Source: Candidatus Cloacimonadota bacterium (GTDB lineage Bacteria > Cloacimonadota > Cloacimonadia > Cloacimonadales > Cloacimonadaceae). From it: a DNA stretch of 46,560 nucleotides. The stretch is from assembly GCA_028681035.1 (NCBI GenBank), contig JAQUJJ010000012.1, positions 1 through 46,560 of the forward strand, in the 5' to 3' direction. The notes beneath the pieces were generated by a model. It was not told the DNA's origin. It made no database searches and saw only the letters and a list, made by a program, of their open reading frames with translations. Shown here piece by piece: positions 42,603-46,560 of the stretch. Within the stretch, counting starts at the first letter, position 1. Each line of letters begins with the position of its first letter. A program made the position numbers and the translations under genes.

Positions 42603-43948
42603 TGGGATTTTACAATAATGTTGCCAGCCTGTCGTTACCTGTGTCTGATGTTATCAACCACAGAAGAGTTGCTTATTACTTAGATTTCTTGGCGAAGAGT
42701 CAATTCTGGCCAAAAGAAAAGATAGAATCGCATCAATGTATTAGGCTGCGAAAACTAATCGACCATGCATATGCGAATGTCCCTTTTTATAAAGAGTTGT
42801 TTGATCAATATGGAGTAAGTCCATCTCAAATCAAAGATGCATCAGACTTAGCTAAGCTCCCAATTCTGACCAAAAAAGATATTCGAGATGGAATTAATAG
42901 CGGCAAACTGATTGACAAAACAGCAAAGTTGAGCAAGCTTGAAAAAAACAACTCAAGCGGGTCAACAGGCGAACCTCTCCAGTTCTTCCTCGATTCAGAA
43001 GCATCTAGCATTAAGAAAGCCTCAGCAATCAGAGCCTGGCAGTGGATGGGCTTCAATTTAGGGGACAAAATACTGAGGATTAGTCCGTTAAAAAGGCAGG
43101 GGCTTGTTAAACACATTCAAGACTACGTGACACGAACTCATTATATGCAAGCATACAAGTTTAATGATGCCGAGTTTTCAAAAATGACAAATGTCCTTAT
43201 CGAGTTTGAACCTTCCATTTTAAGAAGTTATCCTGATCCGCTGTTCTTGCTCGCAAAATATGTGAAATCTCATGGAATCAAAGTTCCTAAACTAACAGCG
43301 ATTAACACTACCGGAAGCACTCTTCACGATGTGTATCGCGATCTTATAGAGGACGTGTTTTCATGCAGGATATTTGATTCGTTTAGTTGCGAAGGTGGTG
43401 CAGTGGTATCTCAGTGTCCCGAGAGTTCTGCCTATCACGTTGCAGATGAATATGCGATTACAGAAATTGTCGATTATAATGGAAATAATACAACAATGGG
43501 ACGCTTGATAACAACGGACTTATGGAATTATGCTACTCCATTTATACGGTATGATACACAAGATATGGTCGAGATATCAAAAGAGCAATGTCCGTGCGAA
43601 AGAGGACTGATGAGCATTAAGAAAATTTTCGGACGTAACTCAGATATTTTGGTGACTCCCGAAAAGCAATTCTTGTTCGCAAACAATTTTACTGGTCACT
43701 TCCAGAATATTATTGGAGTTGACCAATATCAGATATTCCAGAAAAGCATGAATCAAATAGTGGTAAATATCAAAGTGAATGATAAGTATGATTTAGCGAC
43801 AAGCAAGGAGATAACGAATTTAATGCAGAACATAACTGGCAATAGCACCGAGATATCTATTGAAATCGTTGAAGATATACCTGTTTCACAAAGTGGTAAA
43901 AGAAGATTTCTTATCAGAGATGAATCTGTGCCACTTGATGTAACATAG
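42602..43948 (+). CDS. PaaK/CapK-like adenylate-forming enzyme
   Basis: 448 residues. The AMP-binding signature NNSSGSTGEPLQFFLDS (about 117-133) lies in an ANL-superfamily protein of the phenylacetate-CoA-ligase size. Further features are SHQCIRLRKLIDHAYANVPFYKELF at the start, TTDLWNYATPFIRYDTQDM, and a small C-terminal domain ending in KRRFLIRDE. Close relatives (CapK) lie in capsule and teichoic loci and are thought to activate a carboxylic acid that is then attached to a sugar. The start overlaps the stop of the GT4 gene. With the ATP-grasp and GNAT genes, this points to a polymer with acyl or amino-acid decorations. Confidence 0.85.
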   Translation: MGFYNNVASLSLPVSDVINHRRVAYYLDFLAKSQFWPKEKIESHQCIRLRKLIDHAYANVPFYKELFDQYGVSPSQIKDASDLAKLPILTKKDIRDGINSGKLIDKTAKLSKLEKNNSSGSTGEPLQFFLDSEASSIKKASAIRAWQWMGFNLGDKILRISPLKRQGLVKHIQDYVTRTHYMQAYKFNDAEFSKMTNVLIEFEPSILRSYPDPLFLLAKYVKSHGIKVPKLTAINTTGSTLHDVYRDLIEDVFSCRIFDSFSCEGGAVVSQCPESSAYHVADEYAITEIVDYNGNNTTMGRLITTDLWNYATPFIRYDTQDMVEISKEQCPCERGLMSIKKIFGRNSDILVTPEKQFLFANNFTGHFQNIIGVDQYQIFQKSMNQIVVNIKVNDKYDLATSKEITNLMQNITGNSTEISIEIVEDIPVSQSGKRRFLIRDESVPLDVT

Positions 43949-44433
43949 TGACAGAGTTTTGAGTTTTCACTAGTCAGTTGTGAATTTCCGAAGGAAGAAC
44001 GCTCTGCTTAAACTGATCAGATCTGAAGGTTATACATATCTGTAAATGCAAACTAGTTGAAACTTGAGTTAAACATTTATGGGGGGGGGGATACCAATGT
44101 CTTGCAGCATTGTCTTCTATCCCCAAGGAAAATCCCTACCGATTCCCTCGTTTTCACGTGGGGGTCACGTGGGGTTCACGAGAGAATCACCTGAGGTTTA
44201 AGCAAGGGGGGACGCACTTGCTTGAACATAAACATAAAAAAGATTTATCATAAGCATTCGTTCACAAGATTAGCGATTCATTAGCTGAAAGAATGAAAAC
44301 TGAGGTTTAACTGCACTTCTGTTTCAAACATGAATATATTGCTACAGTTGTACACAAACAGTTTACAAATGATTACGAGGTTATTAGAAATATGTTAACA
44401 TCCATGACAAACAATTCTTGAGATTTCCCCCGC
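43949..44433. other. Intergenic region with a repeat cluster
   Basis: 485 bp without a gene. A run of ten G lies at 44081-44090. The palindromic 11-bp-unit repeat is at 44142-44198. The remainder is AT-rich (44230-44430) and may contain the promoter of the last two genes. I saw no convincing -35/-10 pair or terminator. Confidence 0.55.
44142..44198. repeat. Palindromic repeat made of 11-bp CAC units (copy 2)
   Basis: Four tandem 11-bp units beginning with CAC: CACGTGGGGGT (44155), CACGTGGGGTT (44166), CACGAGAGAAT (44177), CACCTGAGGTT (44188). They are preceded by GATTCCCTCG (44142-44151), which is the reverse complement of the third unit with one mismatch. It shares its core (positions 44176-44195) with the copy at 5769-5788 in 18 of 20 bases. 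Confidence 0.7.
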
Positions 44434-45645
44434 ATGAATAAATTGAAACTGAAAACTGCCAATTCTTCGCTGCCCAAAAATGATACCCAACTGAAACCTA
44501 AAAAACCCGGCGTTATCATAATTGAGGGTCACGTGCAAGGGCTGGCTAATACCAGGCTATTGGGCAAGGCTGGCATTCCGGTAATTGTAATCGACAAAGG
44601 TGATTGCGTTGCCAGGTATTCTCGCTTCTGTAAGGCTTACTATAAATGCCCAGATTATCTGAGTGATGATTTAGCTGATTTTTTAATTCGCTTACATCGT
44701 GCCTATGGCTTGCAAGATTGGTTGCTAATCCCTTCTAATGATCATGCTGTGCATACGATTGCCAGAAACAAGGCAAAACTGAGCAAGTGTTTTAGAGTGA
44801 TTACTGAAGATTTGGATGTAATTGAGAAGATTTATAACAAAAGGAAACTCCTAGATATTGCCCAGCAAGCGGGTATACCTATTCCTGCTACTGTCATGCC
44901 CGAGCAAGAAAACCCCCATTTAGTGGATTTGAGATATCCAATATTGATCAAGGGAAATCAAGGATTGAGTTTTTATAAGAAATTTAAAAATAAGGCACTG
45001 ATGCTGAATACTCCCGGAGAACTGGTAAATGTTTGGGACACTGCCTTGCAAGGTGCAGAGCCTACCGAATACTTTATCCAGGAAGTGATTCCCTATGATC
45101 ACAAGACAGTGTCTGTTACCGTGTTCTCAGAAAAAGGAAGCATCTATGCCTATTGGATGGGTGTAAAATTGCGTGAACATCCGGTAACCTTTGGCACCGC
45201 CACCTGCTGCAAAAGCGTATTTGAAGAAGACATGCTGGATTTAAGCAAAAAGCTAATGAAAGAGCTAAGCTATACTGGGGTTTGCGAGATTGAGTGGTTG
45301 CGTGATAGCAGGGATGATACTCCCAAACTTATTGAAATTAATGCCCGAACCTGGCTTTGGGTAGGCTTGGCAGCAAAATGTGGGGTAGATTATCCCAACA
45401 TGATTTACAACTTCGTTCATAAAGGTACTTTGCCTGAACCGATTGAATACAAAAGAGATGTGATCTGGCTGAATCTCTACACAGATCTCATTTACTCCAC
45501 GTTACGAGTATTAAAACGCATGGACAGTCCAAAAGCAATTTTGAAGAGCTATAAGAAGTTTTCTGAGGCAACTTGGGATATCTATGACCCCTTGCCTTTT
45601 TTTAAGTATGCTTTGCTTATGGGGCGTTTTGTGAAGAATAGATGA
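44434..45645 (+). CDS. ATP-grasp ligase (carbamoyl-phosphate-synthase/D-Asp-ligase-like)
   Basis: 403 residues. A pre-ATP-grasp Rossmann-like lobe (GVIIIEGHVQGLANTRLLGKAGIPVIVIDKGD, about 26-57) is followed by LLIPSNDHAVHTIARN. The ATP-binding lobes are KRKLLDIAQQAGIPIPAT, YPILIKGNQGLSFYKKF, EYFIQEVIPYDHKTVSV and the metal-binding GVCEIEWLRDS...KLIEINARTWLWVGLA. This arrangement is that of ATP-grasp proteins that join an amine to a carboxylate, common in exopolysaccharide loci with unknown substrates. There is no membrane segment. The stop overlaps the start of the following DegT-like gene. Confidence 0.85.
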   Translation: MNKLKLKTANSSLPKNDTQLKPKKPGVIIIEGHVQGLANTRLLGKAGIPVIVIDKGDCVARYSRFCKAYYKCPDYLSDDLADFLIRLHRAYGLQDWLLIPSNDHAVHTIARNKAKLSKCFRVITEDLDVIEKIYNKRKLLDIAQQAGIPIPATVMPEQENPHLVDLRYPILIKGNQGLSFYKKFKNKALMLNTPGELVNVWDTALQGAEPTEYFIQEVIPYDHKTVSVTVFSEKGSIYAYWMGVKLREHPVTFGTATCCKSVFEEDMLDLSKKLMKELSYTGVCEIEWLRDSRDDTPKLIEINARTWLWVGLAAKCGVDYPNMIYNFVHKGTLPEPIEYKRDVIWLNLYTDLIYSTLRVLKRMDSPKAILKSYKKFSEATWDIYDPLPFFKYALLMGRFVKNR

Positions 45646-46517
45646 TACCATACTATAATCCACATTATTACCTCTGGGATCTTGTTAAAACCATCTTTTG
45701 CAAAGATGCAGATGAAAAATTAAGACAGAAATTCAGAGAGATCACCGATAAAAGATATATACTAATTTGCTCTTCTTGCCGTAGTGCTTTATATCTTGCT
45801 TACAAAGCTTTAGGGAAAACCGGAACAGTTCACACCAGCCCTCTAACCTGTAAAGTGGCATTGATGCCAATTATTGCTGCTGGCAACATGATATGCTTTC
45901 ATGATGTTAGACGAGATGACTGGACTATAGACCCCAATGACATAGAACAGGGTTTAGGTGGCGATAGTATAGCAATTCAAGCTATACATTTGGGTGGTTT
46001 TTCTTGCGATATGCCCACTTTGAAAAGAATCGCTGATGCGAATAATCTTATTTTGGTAGAAGATTGCGCACAAGGCTTTGGAGCTACCTTCCAAGGTACT
46101 GCTACTGGAAAATTGGGTGATATATCTTGTTTTACTCTTACCAAGAATCTCTTCAGTTTGGGTGGGGGTATCTTTGCAACCAACAACAAGGATTGGTATT
46201 TAGCCGCCAAGTTAGAGCAAGAGTCTTTTCCCAGAGAAAGTAGCGTGAAGATTGTTTATAGAATAGTTCTAGCCCTATTGAGCACGAGTAGAAACAATCG
46301 GCTGTGTGAGTTTCTTTATCAACTTCTTAAGAGAAAACCTGTGAAGAAAGCAATGCAAGATGACAAGGATGTCCTTATCAAAGAACTAAAACTTCCCGCA
46401 AGAATATATGCAAAAAGCTGTGTTTCTAGATGGGATAAGATACAAAGATTAGTAAAACAGAGAAAAAAATCTGCAAAGAGCTTGCTGATGGGAAGACAAA
46501 GGCGAAAAAAAGCATAG
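45642..46517 (+). CDS. DegT/DnrJ-family aminotransferase, probably frameshifted near its end
   Basis: As read, 291 residues; full members have 360-400. ICSSCRSALYLAYKALG, VLVEDCAQGFGA-like text (LILVEDCAQGFGATF) and SCFTLTKNLFSLGGGIF with the PLP lysine (about 174) identify the family. The frame is good up to WDKIQRLVKQRKK, then ends in low-quality text and a stop (TAG at 46515-46517). From the A7 run at 46463-46469 onward another frame stays open to the window edge and reads naturally (ICKELADGK...KDIIPAQPYT). So either a frameshift mutation or sequencing error in A7, or slippage on it, truncates the gene. If intact it would aminate a keto-sugar for the polysaccharide. It starts inside the stop of the ATP-grasp gene. 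Confidence 0.75.
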   Translation: MIPYYNPHYYLWDLVKTIFCKDADEKLRQKFREITDKRYILICSSCRSALYLAYKALGKTGTVHTSPLTCKVALMPIIAAGNMICFHDVRRDDWTIDPNDIEQGLGGDSIAIQAIHLGGFSCDMPTLKRIADANNLILVEDCAQGFGATFQGTATGKLGDISCFTLTKNLFSLGGGIFATNNKDWYLAAKLEQESFPRESSVKIVYRIVLALLSTSRNNRLCEFLYQLLKRKPVKKAMQDDKDVLIKELKLPARIYAKSCVSRWDKIQRLVKQRKKSAKSLLMGRQRRKKA

Positions 46518-46560
46518 AAAGGATATTTTTAAAAGACATAATCCCTGCCCAGCCCTACAC

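Noticed and set aside
44081..44090. G10 run as a phase-variation switch
   Set aside because: It lies in an intergenic region 340 bp before the next gene, not in a coding sequence or between obvious promoter boxes.

Overview
The window looks like chromosomal DNA of an uncultured or anaerobic Gram-negative bacterium, most likely of the Cloacimonadota (Candidatus Cloacimonetes) type. This is inference. It rests on secreted beta-helix proteins with a C-terminal 'NYPNPFNP' sorting/FlgD-like domain, on many short palindromic intergenic repeats, on a conserved hypothetical protein (34083-34529) that I associate with that phylum, and on an acetate kinase plus amino-acid-handling genes that fit a fermenter. 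No rRNA, tRNA or CRISPR array was seen.

Layout. (1) 1-5.4 kb, minus strand: the 5' part of a beta-helix exported protein, a 1.5k-residue lipase/beta-helix exported protein with a clear intrinsic terminator, and a 34-residue ORF with a perfect ribosome-binding site. (2) 6.0-17.0 kb, plus strand: ackA, a membrane-tethered AMIN/HTH-like protein, a Wzi-like outer-membrane protein, two small membrane proteins (one Mpv17-like), comEC, a MutS-like ATPase resembling the aminomutase-reactivase ATPase KamC, the two halves of a ThrE-type exporter, and an HD phosphohydrolase. (3) 17.0-18.2 kb: about 1.2 kb without a convincing gene but rich in palindromes, including a perfect 30-bp inverted repeat. (4) 18.2-46.6 kb, plus strand: a surface-polysaccharide locus. 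It holds nucleotide-sugar enzymes (SDR, DegT aminotransferases, nucleotidyltransferase, LegB, LegC), acyl/acetyl-transferases and deacetylases, four glycosyltransferases, a UPF0104-type membrane protein, a Wzx flippase, a Wzy-like polymerase, a PaaK/CapK-like adenylating enzyme and two ATP-grasp ligases.

The genes of region 4 fit one pathway. Nucleotide sugars are activated and converted to amino-deoxy sugars (nucleotidyltransferase, LegB, LegC, SDR/DegT pair). These are N-acylated or deacetylated (GNATs, LpxD-like enzymes, PIG-L, CE4-like), assembled by glycosyltransferases, flipped by Wzx, polymerised by Wzy, and perhaps decorated by the ATP-grasp and PaaK-like enzymes. The Wzi-like protein in region 2 could anchor such a polymer. 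LegG, LegI and LegF are not present here, so the sugar may stop at a 4-amino-4,6-dideoxy-hexosamine, or the remaining genes may lie elsewhere.

The most striking signal is a family of four elements between 29.2 and 34.1 kb. Their long inverted terminal repeats are built from roughly 10-bp units (CACGAATTTA; ends GTCCAC...GTGGAY). One copy encloses a small PD-(D/E)XK nuclease-like 'GxxExxY' ORF. Another, exactly 147 bp long, sits in frame inside legC and adds 49 residues including three 11-residue repeats. Removing it restores an ordinary LegC sequence. This suggests a miniature palindromic element, possibly mobilised by a GxxExxY-encoding relative, that can invade both gene junctions and coding sequence. 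Two other unrelated intergenic palindromes in the window are also built of 11-bp units.
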